This document shows positions 23,838 to 31,638 of a stretch of DNA of 45,170 nt, piece after piece. The position numbers and the translations under genes are program-made. The DNA comes from a virus, in the IMG/VR virus record IMGVR_UViG_3300037486_000106, positions 1 to 45,170 of that record. One strand, 5' to 3'. Positions within the stretch are counted from its first letter, which is position 1. Each line of letters begins with the position of its first letter. The notes under the pieces are model-generated. The model made no database searches, had not been told where the DNA came from, and saw only the letters and a list, made by a program, of their open reading frames with translations.

Positions 23838-24124
23838 ACTTCCTCCTCTGTGTTGCACACAATCACGTCGTCGTAGACGGTGGCCTCCACCGTCGTGCCT
23901 TCAAACGCCTCCTTGGTACCGACGTAGGCGATCAGGGCGAGGCCGGTCCTGTCACGGCCCGGCTTGTCCTTGGCCCACTTCCAGAGCTGGTCCTTCGTGT
24001 ACTTGAACGCCGCCTTGGCGTCCTTCGGCCAGTCCTTTACTCGCCTCGGGAGCCGCATCTGCACCACCGTGGTCGGCGTTTGCGTACCCCTGCGTGGCTT
24101 CGCCCAGATGTCCATGTACTTCAC
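23801..24124 (-). CDS. Small replication-operon protein, unknown
   Basis: This is a 107-residue protein. The N-terminal half is basic (KPRRGTQTPTTVV, KDWPKDAKAAFKYTKDQLWKW) and the C-terminal half beta-alpha (LALIAYVGTKEAFEGTTVE). The listed start is GTG at 24124, overlapping the upstream TGA (GTGA); ATG at 24115 is an alternative. It overlaps the phosphoesterase start by 37 bases. The function is unknown. Confidence 0.55.
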   Translation of the reverse strand: MKYMDIWAKPRRGTQTPTTVVQMRLPRRVKDWPKDAKAAFKYTKDQLWKWAKDKPGRDRTGLALIAYVGTKEAFEGTTVEATVYDDVIVCNTEEEVWDKILQLASKN

Positions 24125-24336
24125 TTCTTCACCAGCACTTCGTCAGGGTGCACCGGCTCGATGCCGAGGTCCTCCCTGAAGTCAACGACCCGTACCAGCA
24201 CAGGAACGTCGTCCGTCTTGATAACGTGGACGATCAGTCGGCCAAGAGCCTCGAAGAGGCTGTGTTGCACCTCATCCTTGGCGAACCATCGATCCTTGTC
24301 GAGGTAGACCTCGACGTACTGGATCTTGTCGCTCAT
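24121..24336 (-). CDS. Small protein, unknown
   Basis: This is a 71-residue protein with alternating beta strands and one helix (IQYVEVYLDKDRWFAKDE, LFEALGRLIVHVIKTDD, PVLVRVVDFRED). ATG at 24336 overlaps the TGA of the DUF3310 gene (ATGA). No family is recognised. Confidence 0.6.
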   Translation of the reverse strand: MSDKIQYVEVYLDKDRWFAKDEVQHSLFEALGRLIVHVIKTDDVPVLVRVVDFREDLGIEPVHPDEVLVKK

Positions 24337-24635
24337 CGCCAATCCTCCGGTCCACAGAACTTCTCGATCTCGAACTTCAGGTACTGAATCGCCTTCTGGA
24401 GATCGAGGACCTTGTGACCCTTGTGGTTGCACCGGCAGATGTACTTGATCGCGTTGCCGAGCGCGTAGTCGAGCTTCTGGTCTACGATGAAGTCGATCAC
24501 CTCGATCTTGCCGGTGGTGTAGTGTTCAGGGTGAGCCACCTCGTTCCTCTCCGCCCCACACCACGGGCAATCTTCATGTCCATTACCTTTGGCCCAGCCA
24601 CAGTAAGGGCAGAACAGTTCTTCCTCGTTGCTCAT
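24333..24635 (-). CDS. DUF3310 protein with N-terminal zinc ribbon
   Basis: This is a 100-residue protein. CPYCGWAKG and CPWCGAE form a zinc ribbon in the first 30 residues. The following HPEHYTTGKIEVIDFIVDQK and NAIKYICRCNHKG, with LDLQKAIQYL, match DUF3310, a common phage family often labelled nucleotide kinase without firm proof. ATG at 24635 overlaps the helicase stop (ATGA). The fusion to a zinc ribbon is seen in some phage members. Confidence 0.85.
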   Translation of the reverse strand: MSNEEELFCPYCGWAKGNGHEDCPWCGAERNEVAHPEHYTTGKIEVIDFIVDQKLDYALGNAIKYICRCNHKGHKVLDLQKAIQYLKFEIEKFCGPEDWR

Positions 24636-26230
24636 GTCCACATCACCTTTCTCTCGCCAGGTACCGTGACCATGACGAGCCTGTGCTTGGCTCGAGACGC
24701 ACCAACGTAGAACGTGCGAAGCAGGCCATCGCGTCCGAGCCGGTTGTTCTTGTTGCGGTACGCCTCGGGGCTGACGTACGGGAGGAGGTACACCGTGTCC
24801 GCCTCACCACCCTTCACGCTGTGAATTGTACCAACAATCAGCTTCGGTGTCGCGTAAAGGGCGTCCCTTCCGAGCTTGTCGAGCACGCGCTTGATGTAGC
24901 TCATGGACGAGATCGTGCCACCGTAGCCGAACTTGATGCTTTCCTTGAGCGCGGAGAAGAACGCGTTGTGATCTCCGGCCTTCGCGGCCTCGAAGAAGCC
25001 GCTCAGCTCGTCGCAGTCTATCGCCTCGGCGGGCATGATAGAGCGCGAGTGTGCGTTACAGCGAAGCTGCGTTATCACGCTTTCCGGGGCTTTTCGTAGC
25101 ATCGATACAACACGGTAGGCCTGGGACCAGGTCCACATTTGTTGACCTTCGCTCGGCATAAGGAAGCACCGGTAGGCGTCAGCGTACTGGGTCTTCAGTG
25201 GGTTCCAGGTCTTTCCTTCTGACCGGCTGCGGTACGGGTTGTGGTACGGGACGCCGTCAGCGCGGAGCTGATGGAGGAACTTGTTGAGCATGTAGCCGCA
25301 ACTGGCAAGCAGCATGACACTAGAAATGTCACCATCATCAAGGTCACGGTGCAGACCATTCATGAAGTTGAGAACACTAGACTTAACGACTGTTCCACCG
25401 TCACCAACTGGGTCGAAGTTTTTCGTGATCTTGACCGAGATTTTGTCACCGAACTTCTTCGCCCTGTCGTAGATAGCACGGCTCATGCGGTAGCTGCGTG
25501 GCAGCACGTACTGCTGCTCGGGCGGGGCGAACTCGATGAAGTCCTTGACGCTGGCGCCACGCCACTCGTACAGGGCCTGCTGGTCATCGCCAGCAACGAT
25601 CGTCTTCTCGGTGGTCAGGGACCACTGCTTGATCAACCGCATCTCGAGGCGGCTCAGGTCCTGGGCCTCGTCCACGAAGATGTACCGCGGCGCCGCCGGG
25701 TGCTGCTGGCAGGTCGCCGTTGCCCGCACGATCAGGTCCGTGAAGTCGGACAGACCGTTGACCTCCTTCCAGGTTGTCCACTGGGAGTAGAACCTGAGCA
25801 CCTCCTTCGGCCACTCAGTCGTCGGCTGCTCCATGGCGCGACGCCGGTCGCACTCCGCAAGCAGCCGCATGGCGTTGTTGGTGCCCTCAGAGTCGTAGAG
25901 TGCGTTGCCGAGGTTGAGCGGCAGCTTCCGCTTTGTGGTGCGGTTGAAGTCACGGATCAGGTCCTCGTCGTACACCAGGCGCACGGAGTCACCGATGGTC
26001 TGCAGCGCACGCAGCGCGAGGGCGTGGACCGTGCCGACGTGTGGGAACTCAATGCCTTGCACCTTCAGCTTCACACGCTCAGCGATCTCGTGAGCCGCGG
26101 TCCTGGTGAGCGAGCAGATCAGGATGTCTCCTCCGTACAGGTTTTCTTCCACGGCCCGCGCGATGCGGCCCACAAGCGCGGTCGTCTTGCCGGAGCCGGG
26201 GGCGCCCAGGATGGTGTAGTGGTTGCTCAT
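24632..26230 (-). CDS. UvrD/Rep-type SF1 DNA helicase
   Basis: This is a 532-residue ATP-dependent 3'-5' type helicase. Walker A is GAPGSGKT at 9-16, motif Ia TRTAAHEI near 42-49, Walker B YIFVDEAQDLSRLE at about 183-196 (DEAQ 187-190), and motif III AGDDQQALYEWRGA at 213-226. Motif IV is LPRSYRMS, motif V GTIHSVKGGEADTVYLLP, and motif VI YVGASRAKHRL near the C-terminus. It is shorter than cellular UvrD (about 720) and appears trimmed in the 2B region. It probably unwinds DNA in replication or recombination. ATG at 26230 follows GAGGTG. Confidence 0.92.
   Translation of the reverse strand: MSNHYTILGAPGSGKTTALVGRIARAVEENLYGGDILICSLTRTAAHEIAERVKLKVQGIEFPHVGTVHALALRALQTIGDSVRLVYDEDLIRDFNRTTKRKLPLNLGNALYDSEGTNNAMRLLAECDRRRAMEQPTTEWPKEVLRFYSQWTTWKEVNGLSDFTDLIVRATATCQQHPAAPRYIFVDEAQDLSRLEMRLIKQWSLTTEKTIVAGDDQQALYEWRGASVKDFIEFAPPEQQYVLPRSYRMSRAIYDRAKKFGDKISVKITKNFDPVGDGGTVVKSSVLNFMNGLHRDLDDGDISSVMLLASCGYMLNKFLHQLRADGVPYHNPYRSRSEGKTWNPLKTQYADAYRCFLMPSEGQQMWTWSQAYRVVSMLRKAPESVITQLRCNAHSRSIMPAEAIDCDELSGFFEAAKAGDHNAFFSALKESIKFGYGGTISSMSYIKRVLDKLGRDALYATPKLIVGTIHSVKGGEADTVYLLPYVSPEAYRNKNNRLGRDGLLRTFYVGASRAKHRLVMVTVPGERKVMWT
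25128..25149. repeat. Dispersed palindrome, degenerate copy
   Basis: CAGGTCCACA, centre TT, then TGTTGACCTT: 17 of 20 arm bases match the consensus. It lies in the helicase gene in a different reading phase from the other coding copies, so it is the least certain member. Confidence 0.45.
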
Positions 26231-26485
26231 GCGCACCTCACAGCGGGTATAGGGTCTAGTGGATGAAAGTTGAGATCCGTCTCAAATAAGGCGGCTACTC
26301 CGCGCGCGAGGCGCTCAACCACCCGTGGGAAAGTGCCAAAATGGCACGAAATATAGTATAAAATAGACGTAAATAGGATAAAATATAGAACGTAAACTAC
26401 TGAAAACAAGCGGGTATATAGTAAAATAGAACGAAGTGCCGTTCCTATCCGATGTTTTCTTTGGTGGGATTTCCCTAATACCCGG
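26231..26485. other. AT-rich intergenic region, candidate replication origin
   Basis: In this GC-rich genome, 26347-26433 is strongly AT-rich. It carries three near-direct repeats of TAAAATA(TA)GA(A)CG at 26359-26369, 26379-26392 and 26422-26433. A perfect inverted repeat GTGCCA-AAA-TGGCAC (26333-26347) lies at its left edge. It sits between the primase and helicase genes. It could also contain the helicase promoter. Iterons, AT-richness and neighbours together suggest an origin; this is inference. Confidence 0.45.
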
Positions 26486-28114
26486 TTATTCACCGTCCGA
26501 CTCCACGAGCCTCGTCGGGACCAGGAGGCACGCCATCCTGACTCCCTTGTAGGTCTGACTCTGCTTCTTGATGCCGACGTTTCGCAGCCCCAGGGTCGCC
26601 TGGTGCATCTCACGGTTGGACCGCAGGTCAGGGTAGGTGATGGTCGCGTGCGCGTTCAGGGCGGCTGTGGGCACCACGTACATCGATCCGTCGAGGAACG
26701 GGCGCCCGGTCTCCCTGGCCTCCTCGAGTGAGTCCGCCATCTCCTCGTTGTTGACGTAGTTCTTGATCGCGCGCAGGAGCTGTGCCGAGGTGTCGGCCTC
26801 TACGGGCTCGTACTCGTCGGCCATGTTCCAGGCAATCTGAACTGCCTTGCGCCACTTCTCGTTCGGCATGCTGGCCTGCTTGCCGGTGTAGTACGGGAAC
26901 GGGATCCCGGTGTTGTTGAAGATATGGCGCTGACATGTCTGGCGACTCAGAGGGTCAGGAAGGTTCACCTTCTTGATGCCGTCCCTCGTCTCGATGTGAA
27001 CGTGGAGGACCGTGTCGGAGATGATGTCGCCACCCGACATGACGAAGAAGCGTGAGACGTTCTTGACAACGGTAGGATTCGGGAAGTCCATGAGGGCCGC
27101 GATGGCCATGATCTGCTTCTCCCTGTCGTCGGACTCAATGATGGCCTCAATGTCGTCTGTGCTGAGGCTGTCAACCTCACACTTTGCAATCTCTGACGCC
27201 CACACCTCCGGGCGGTCGATCCTTAACTGGTCCGGTGCGTACCCGCACTGGTCGATAAGAAAGCGCATGGTCATATCGACGACGTCCTGTTTGTCGAGGC
27301 CAGCCTGGGTCAGAAAAGAAAGCATCGAGAAACGCCAGCCGCTGGGCGTCCTGTCCTCCGGCCCCCGCTGCTTCGTCCATGTTTCTGAGAACTTCGGATT
27401 GATCGTCGAGAGCTGAATCAGGAGCTGGGTGTTCAGCTTGCAGTTCGGGTCCAGCGTAAAACCCAGCTCGTCCGAGTTCACGGTGACCGGCCCAGACAGC
27501 TTCCTCGAGACTGGCAGCTTCTCGATCATGTCCTTCTCCACGGATCGATCGCAGAAGCTGTGGATCACAACGGGACGTCCAGTACCGCTGTGGATTGAGC
27601 CAGGGATCCTCAAGACCCTCGCTAAGTCGTGCGTCGAGTCGAGATCGTAGGGGCACATGTCTTTGGCCCACTGCTGGAAGCGCTTGCTCAGCAGGTACGC
27701 CTCCTCGAACGACCTCTGATCCGTGATGTAGACCGGGGAGGAGAGCACTAAGTACACGTGCAGCCCTGTCCCAGATCGAACGATGATGGTGTACGGGATG
27801 TAGTTCTCGATCCACTTGAGCGCCTCCTCCACTGTTGGGAAGTGAACCTTTCCCTTCTTCTTCTCTCCGCAGTCGACGTCGAGCCACAGGAACGCCAGGA
27901 CGTAGCTCTTGTCCTGCTTACCGCGACCGTGGGTCGGAGGCTGCCCTACCGGACAGGTTCGGAAGTAGATGTCCTCCTTCCCCTGGTACTCGTCAAGGTG
28001 GAGCCTGTCGCCGATATGGTGTGACTTGAACGACCCGTCCTTGAGGCCAACAACCATGTAGGCCTCTCCTTCGACCTGGCCGTACAGTCGGTCAAAGAAC
28101 TCGTTGACGTTCAT
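26486..28114 (-). CDS. Archaeo-eukaryotic-type primase (AEP/PrimPol-like)
   Basis: This is a 542-residue protein. AEP catalytic motifs are visible: motif I with D79 and D81 (FLWLDVDCG), motif II S-G-T-G-L-H-V-Y at 114-121 (H119), and motif III DLARVLRIPGS at 163-173, followed by an H-S-G tail. These enzymes synthesise RNA/DNA primers. The rest (about 200-542) has helical regions and an unassigned C-terminal part. It may contain a PriCT-like helical domain, but I see no Walker A, so a fused helicase is absent. ATG at 28114 overlaps the preceding TGA (ATGA). The longer frame upstream lies in the neighbour gene. Confidence 0.82.
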   Translation of the reverse strand: MNVNEFFDRLYGQVEGEAYMVVGLKDGSFKSHHIGDRLHLDEYQGKEDIYFRTCPVGQPPTHGRGKQDKSYVLAFLWLDVDCGEKKKGKVHFPTVEEALKWIENYIPYTIIVRSGTGLHVYLVLSSPVYITDQRSFEEAYLLSKRFQQWAKDMCPYDLDSTHDLARVLRIPGSIHSGTGRPVVIHSFCDRSVEKDMIEKLPVSRKLSGPVTVNSDELGFTLDPNCKLNTQLLIQLSTINPKFSETWTKQRGPEDRTPSGWRFSMLSFLTQAGLDKQDVVDMTMRFLIDQCGYAPDQLRIDRPEVWASEIAKCEVDSLSTDDIEAIIESDDREKQIMAIAALMDFPNPTVVKNVSRFFVMSGGDIISDTVLHVHIETRDGIKKVNLPDPLSRQTCQRHIFNNTGIPFPYYTGKQASMPNEKWRKAVQIAWNMADEYEPVEADTSAQLLRAIKNYVNNEEMADSLEEARETGRPFLDGSMYVVPTAALNAHATITYPDLRSNREMHQATLGLRNVGIKKQSQTYKGVRMACLLVPTRLVESDGE

Positions 28115-28449
28115 GACTTCTTCTTCTTCTTCTTCGATGGGACGATGCCCGCCTTTCTCTTGTATATCTCGAGCAGCTTCCTGGACCCGTGCCGCTTCCT
28201 CAGCTTGGCGATGAGCGAAACGATCTCGAGCATCTCCTCGTGTGTTGGGAAGTGGTACTTGAACTGGCGAGCGTAGTCCTGGATCCACAGGTAGGAGAAC
28301 TCCTCCATCGAGCGGCTCCTGAGCCACTGCTCCGCGTCCTCCTTCCCCTTGACGGCGTCCTTGACAGCCGTGTCAACGATGGCTCGGAGTAACCGCATCT
28401 CAGGGCGGATCTCGGTCGGGAGATCCTCGATTGGGTCGTAGTTCTTCAT
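28111..28449 (-). CDS. Small basic-tailed protein, unknown
   Basis: This is a 112-residue helical protein (RPEMRLLRAIVDTAVKDAVKG, EEFSYLWIQDYARQFKYHFP), ending in a Lys-rich tail with six consecutive Lys. ATG at 28449 overlaps the preceding TGA (ATGA) and has GGAGG upstream. It is coupled to the primase, so a replication accessory role is possible. No family is recognised. Confidence 0.6.
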   Translation of the reverse strand: MKNYDPIEDLPTEIRPEMRLLRAIVDTAVKDAVKGKEDAEQWLRSRSMEEFSYLWIQDYARQFKYHFPTHEEMLEIVSLIAKLRKRHGSRKLLEIYKRKAGIVPSKKKKKKS

Positions 28450-28778
28450 GGCGCCCTCCTCAGCAGGCGCTTCCACCACGGAAGGTTCCAGTAGTCCCAG
28501 CACATGGCGTAGTGATGCAACCGCCCCTGGAGGCTTACATAACGAAAATGGAGGTTCTGGAAGCGCTGCGAGCTATCCTCTTTCAGGCTGAGTATGGTCT
28601 CCTCAGCGTTCCTATGCGCCAGCTTCAGCGTGGCGAGGGACAGCTTCAGGAAGTCCTCGTAGGCGGACTGGAGGCTGTCCATCATGGCCTCCTGGGTCAG
28701 CTTCACCTCGACGATACCGGCGCCCTGGCGAAACAGCAGGTCCCTGAACCTGGCCCTCTGACCGACGTTCTTCATCAT
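28446..28778 (-). CDS. Small helical protein, unknown
   Basis: This is a 110-residue protein (QEAMMDSLQSAYEDFLKLSL, ATLKLAHRNAEETILSLKED), mostly helical, with an aromatic C-terminus (WDYWNLPWWKRLLRR). ATG at 28778 has AAGGAG before it; an adjacent ATG at 28775 is possible. It lies right after a terminator. No family is recognised. Confidence 0.55.
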   Translation of the reverse strand: MMKNVGQRARFRDLLFRQGAGIVEVKLTQEAMMDSLQSAYEDFLKLSLATLKLAHRNAEETILSLKEDSSQRFQNLHFRYVSLQGRLHHYAMCWDYWNLPWWKRLLRRAP

Positions 28779-28792
28779 GTGCTCCTTTGCGA

Positions 28793-28824
28793 AAACAGCC
28801 CGGCCCCTTGTTATCGGGGCCGGG
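28793..28824 (-). terminator. Rho-independent terminator after the ssDNA-binding-like gene
   Basis: On the minus strand, CCCGGCCCC and GGGGCCGGG form a nine-base perfect stem with an eight-base loop (28799-28824), followed by CTGTTTTCGC. It lies directly after a near-perfect palindrome copy. Confidence 0.8.
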
Positions 28825-28826
28825 TC

Positions 28827-28848
28827 GAGGTCAACAGGTGTTGGCCTA
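28827..28848. repeat. Dispersed palindrome, near-perfect copy at a gene end
   Basis: GAGGTCAACA, centre GG, then TGTTGGCCTA: two arm differences, one of them the T/C change seen in other copies. The last three bases are the stop codon of the 28846 gene read on the minus strand. Confidence 0.7.
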
Positions 28849-29574
28849 GTACGGGATCTCGGATGAGGTCTCTTCGGCCACCTGGGAGAAGACCATAGCG
28901 AGGCCCTTGTAGATGCCGAAGGCGGATACCTTCTCCTCCTCATCCAGCAGGCGGATGAAGGACGGCGAGATCTTGGCGTAGTCGATGCCGCTCTTGCTCC
29001 TCTCCTTCACGAGCTTGAAGGAGCTGACGGCGTGGAAGTAGGGCACCTTCTTCGACGTGAGCCGGAGGAGGTACTTGTCGACCTCGCGCACGCTCGTCGG
29101 GGGGACGTTCATCACGAACGGGAGCATGGCCTCCGGCGGGAGCACCATGAGGAGCTTCCGCTGTGAACAGGCCTGCCCGCCGGTCTCCTCGTTGGACCCC
29201 CACTGCGACATGGGGCAGTCGGAGCACCGCCCGCCGTACCCGCATCCGGGAACGTCGGGGATGCCGTAGATGCCGTCCTTGGAGGCGCAGTTGGGCGGCT
29301 CGTTGCCACCGTCGTACTTCTCCTTGTAGTAAGAGCGGATGTTCTGGACACCGACCACGACGCCGGTCAGCTCCTTCTTCGGCTCGGGCTCGCCATCGAG
29401 GCCTGGGACCTCCCACGACAGGGCGCCGCCGCTCGGGACCTTGACGCGGTCGAGCATCGAGGGGTCGACGCCGTTCCCGCCCATGTTGATGTTGACGATG
29501 TCCTGGAGACCGAAGTCACCTTCGGCCGGGACCAGGGCGGCGAACGTACCTGCCTTCGCGAGCTTGTCGGACAT
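28846..29574 (-). CDS. Probable single-stranded DNA-binding-like protein with Cys cluster
   Basis: This is a 242-residue protein. A central cysteine set (NCASKDG, GCGYGGRCSDCP, ACSQRK, about residues 94-137) looks like a metal site. It is followed by LLMVLPPEAMLPFVMNVPPTS and a strand-rich region with YFHAVSSFKLVKER. This layout recurs in phage replication proteins often linked to ssDNA binding. The C-terminus is acidic, as is usual for such proteins (EEETSSEIPY-like tail). A GGGAGG site precedes the ATG. The family call is tentative. Confidence 0.55.
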   Translation of the reverse strand: MSDKLAKAGTFAALVPAEGDFGLQDIVNINMGGNGVDPSMLDRVKVPSGGALSWEVPGLDGEPEPKKELTGVVVGVQNIRSYYKEKYDGGNEPPNCASKDGIYGIPDVPGCGYGGRCSDCPMSQWGSNEETGGQACSQRKLLMVLPPEAMLPFVMNVPPTSVREVDKYLLRLTSKKVPYFHAVSSFKLVKERSKSGIDYAKISPSFIRLLDEEEKVSAFGIYKGLAMVFSQVAEETSSEIPY

Positions 29575-29586
29575 GTGGCTACCTCC

Positions 29587-30111
29587 CTATTCGGTTGCCA
29601 GTTCGTACTGTTGATGTTCGGACACGGTTTCCGCAACGTCCAAGGTGTACCAGCCCCAGTCCCACCATTGGGGCGGAGAGCCGGTGTATTCGAGCAGGCC
29701 GGTGTAGTGTCTCCAGTGGTAGTACTGCCAGGTGTAGCATTCGATCGACGCCTGGCCTCCGGCCACCACGGTTACATTCGCGTACGTACCGACATCCGGG
29801 TTCCAAACGAACTGTTCGACCCCAGGTCCTGGGAGTAGGCACCCATCAGGACCGGCGAGGCACTTGACCTCAACCTCGAGCAGCGGGAGCGGCGGCATCT
29901 GTGGGCCGATGATGTTCATGACCCAGTACAGGTCGCCTGTCGGCTCGGGCATGCTCCATGGGAGATTGAAGTTCTCGGTTGGGACGAAGGCTAGGTCCTC
30001 CATCACACCGATGAACTGGTCACCCGCCAGCTCCTCCGGGTAGCTCTGGGCGGCAGCGTTCCCGATGAAGGCTGTCGCAAGGACAAGGATCAGAAGCAAG
30101 GTTCTTCGCAT
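29587..30111 (-). CDS. Secreted protein with signal peptide, unknown
   Basis: This is a 174-residue protein. The N-terminus MRRTLLLILVLATAFIGNAAA is a clear signal peptide, with likely cleavage after AAA (residue 21, before QSY). The mature part is rich in Trp and Tyr, especially YTWQYYHWRHYTG and PPQWWDWGWYTL, with two nearby Cys (KCLAGPDGC) and a further one later. A small beta-sandwich is likely. No family is recognised. It might act in the cell envelope, for example in exclusion of other phages. ATG at 30111 has GGAGG upstream; the longer frame (from 30165) would add an unlikely N-terminus. Confidence 0.65.
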   Translation of the reverse strand: MRRTLLLILVLATAFIGNAAAQSYPEELAGDQFIGVMEDLAFVPTENFNLPWSMPEPTGDLYWVMNIIGPQMPPLPLLEVEVKCLAGPDGCLLPGPGVEQFVWNPDVGTYANVTVVAGGQASIECYTWQYYHWRHYTGLLEYTGSPPQWWDWGWYTLDVAETVSEHQQYELATE

Positions 30112-30121
30112 GTTACCTCCT

Positions 30122-30135
30122 GCCACGGTCGTGGC
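30122..30135. repeat. Short inverted repeat before the secreted-protein gene
   Basis: GCCACG-GT-CGTGGC is a perfect six-base inverted repeat in the 50-base gap before the ATG at 30111. It may be an operator or leader stem. Confidence 0.35.
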
Positions 30136-30161
30136 GTTGTTCCATGGTACACGAACGCTGG

Positions 30162-30359
30162 TCACTCCTCAAGTGCCTCGATGGTGTCTGCGAACTTGCG
30201 CAGCTTCTCCGCCGCCTCCTTCGGCGAGATCGGGTCGTAGTCCGGCATCTTGGAAAAGTGCACGTGGTACTTCGGGTAGAACGCCAGCTCTCGCCGGTCC
30301 AGGTGCTTCACACCGTCTTTCAGGATCTCTCTATTGAACGTGCAGTACAGGCTGTCCAT
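30162..30359 (-). CDS. Small protein, unknown
   Basis: This is a 65-residue protein (DSLYCTFNREILKDGVKHLD; ending EKLRKFADTIEALEE). ATG at 30359 overlaps the preceding TGA (TGATG). No family is recognised. Confidence 0.55.
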   Translation of the reverse strand: MDSLYCTFNREILKDGVKHLDRRELAFYPKYHVHFSKMPDYDPISPKEAAEKLRKFADTIEALEE

Positions 30360-30598
30360 CACTTGTCTCCTTTCGTCGGGCATGGCTCACCTTCCAGGGC
30401 GCTGATGGCAGCGGCAAGCGCATTTCTCATGGCAAATGTTGGTTGGCGAAGATACGCCAGCGCCGCGTCCACTACGGATTGCAGCCGCTCCACCTCTGCG
30501 GTGAGGCGGGCGATCTCATCGGCGGCTTCGTCGCACACCGCTCTGGCGTCGTTGGAGTGGGTGTCGAAGGTGCGGAGCCGTTCCACAAAGTCACTCAT
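30359..30598 (-). CDS. Small coiled-coil protein (paralogue pair A)
   Basis: This is a 79-residue protein, nearly all helical (ADEIARLTAEVERLQSVVDA), ending in ISALEGEP. It resembles the next gene in having a VVDAAL segment and an AL(E/D)GEP end. ATG overlaps the preceding TGA (ATGA). The role is unknown. Confidence 0.55.
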   Translation of the reverse strand: MSDFVERLRTFDTHSNDARAVCDEAADEIARLTAEVERLQSVVDAALAYLRQPTFAMRNALAAAISALEGEPCPTKGDK

Positions 30599-30837
30599 GG
30601 CTCACCGTCCAGGGCGCGGAGGGTCTCACGAAAAGTCTGGTACTTCGTTTGGAGTTCCCTCATCGCCACGCAGTGTTCAGCGTTGTCGAATGGTTCGGCA
30701 TCAAGTAAGGCGTCACAGCGGTCTTCTGCTGCGGTGAATTCCAGTGCCGCGTCCACCACGGCTTGCTGCTTGGAGAGCAGACCTCGAAGGTGCTCGCACT
30801 CAGTCATCAGCCGCTCAGCATCTTCGTACGGGCTCAT
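30595..30837 (-). CDS. Small coiled-coil protein (paralogue pair B)
   Basis: This is an 80-residue helical protein (RLMTECEHLRGLLSKQQAVV, DAALEFTAAED), ending in LRALDGEP. It shares VVDAAL and the terminal AL(E/D)GEP with its neighbour, suggesting an old tandem duplication. ATG overlaps the preceding stop (TGATG). Confidence 0.55.
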   Translation of the reverse strand: MSPYEDAERLMTECEHLRGLLSKQQAVVDAALEFTAAEDRCDALLDAEPFDNAEHCVAMRELQTKYQTFRETLRALDGEP

Positions 30838-31256
30838 CAGTCGCTCCGCTTCAGGCTGAGCGCGAGGTCCTCGTAGAGGTGGACGTGGTCGCGCAGCCCC
30901 TCGGGAAGGCGCTCACGCAGCTCGTCCGTGCTGCACATGCGGTCGGGGTCATACTGGTTGACGAAGCCGGTGAGGGTTTGGGCGTTCACCGTTTCTGTGA
31001 CGATGGCATCGAAGCCCTCGGCCTTCAGGGCCTCGATGAGCCCCGGCATGCCAGCGCTGCTGGCGCGCATGATGCGCCTCGGGGACACGGTCACCCCGCG
31101 GACGTTGACCTTCCCGGCGCCCTCGGACGCCAACATGCTGTGGATCTTCGCGGCGAGGTCCTTCTTGAGCCGCTTCCGCTCATTGAGCAGGTTCTCCTCA
31201 CGCACGAGGGCCTCGTCCAATTCGATGTAGTCCACGATGAGCTTGGTGTCGATCAT
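30837..31256 (-). CDS. Phage protein of unknown function, helical then alpha/beta
   Basis: This is a 139-residue protein. An N-terminal coiled coil (ALVREENLLNERKRLKKDL) is followed by a region with VNAQTLTGFVNQYDPDRMCS, near the C-terminus, that recurs in other phage proteins. I recognise the pattern but not a function. GGGAGG precedes the ATG at 31256. Confidence 0.6.
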   Translation of the reverse strand: MIDTKLIVDYIELDEALVREENLLNERKRLKKDLAAKIHSMLASEGAGKVNVRGVTVSPRRIMRASSAGMPGLIEALKAEGFDAIVTETVNAQTLTGFVNQYDPDRMCSTDELRERLPEGLRDHVHLYEDLALSLKRSD

Positions 31257-31257
31257 G

Positions 31258-31638
31258 TCAATCCTCCCAGTTGAGTGGTACCCGGACGAACAGGCGCCCG
31301 GTTGAGTCCGATGAGCTGAGCACTAGTGTGCGGTGACGCAGCGCGTGTAGTCCGACAACCTTCGCTGGGGTGACGATCAGCCCGACCCTTCCGTTGCGCA
31401 TCAGCCGGATCTTGTAGCCGGTCCCCTTCTGGAACCTGGCGCTCCCGACATCGACGCCCTCCCCAACGAAGAGGTCAATGTAGTGGTCACCCGGATACCA
31501 CTTCAGTTTCTTGAGCAGTGACTCCCCGATCTCCCAGTGTGCCTTCCTCGTGCCGTGCCGACCGAGATGCACCGCGAGCGTGACATCATCAGGGCCGGTC
31601 TTGTACTGCGTGTAGGGCTCGATTGCCTTGAAGCTCAT
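31258..31638 (-). CDS. Small beta-rich protein, unknown
   Basis: This is a 126-residue protein (DDVTLAVHLGRHGTRKAHWE, YIDLFVGEGVDVGS, YKIRLMRNGRVGLIV). It resembles small phage proteins with AbrB-like or OB-like strands, but I cannot assign it. ATG at 31638 overlaps the HNH gene's stop (ATGA); the long upstream frame lies over that gene. Confidence 0.55.
   Translation of the reverse strand: MSFKAIEPYTQYKTGPDDVTLAVHLGRHGTRKAHWEIGESLLKKLKWYPGDHYIDLFVGEGVDVGSARFQKGTGYKIRLMRNGRVGLIVTPAKVVGLHALRHRTLVLSSSDSTGRLFVRVPLNWED

Noticed and set aside
26227-26613. Leftward ORF with a hydrophobic stretch across the AT-rich gap
   Set aside because: It overlaps the end of the primase in another frame, lacks a ribosome site, and its hydrophobic part is what AT-rich DNA gives by chance.
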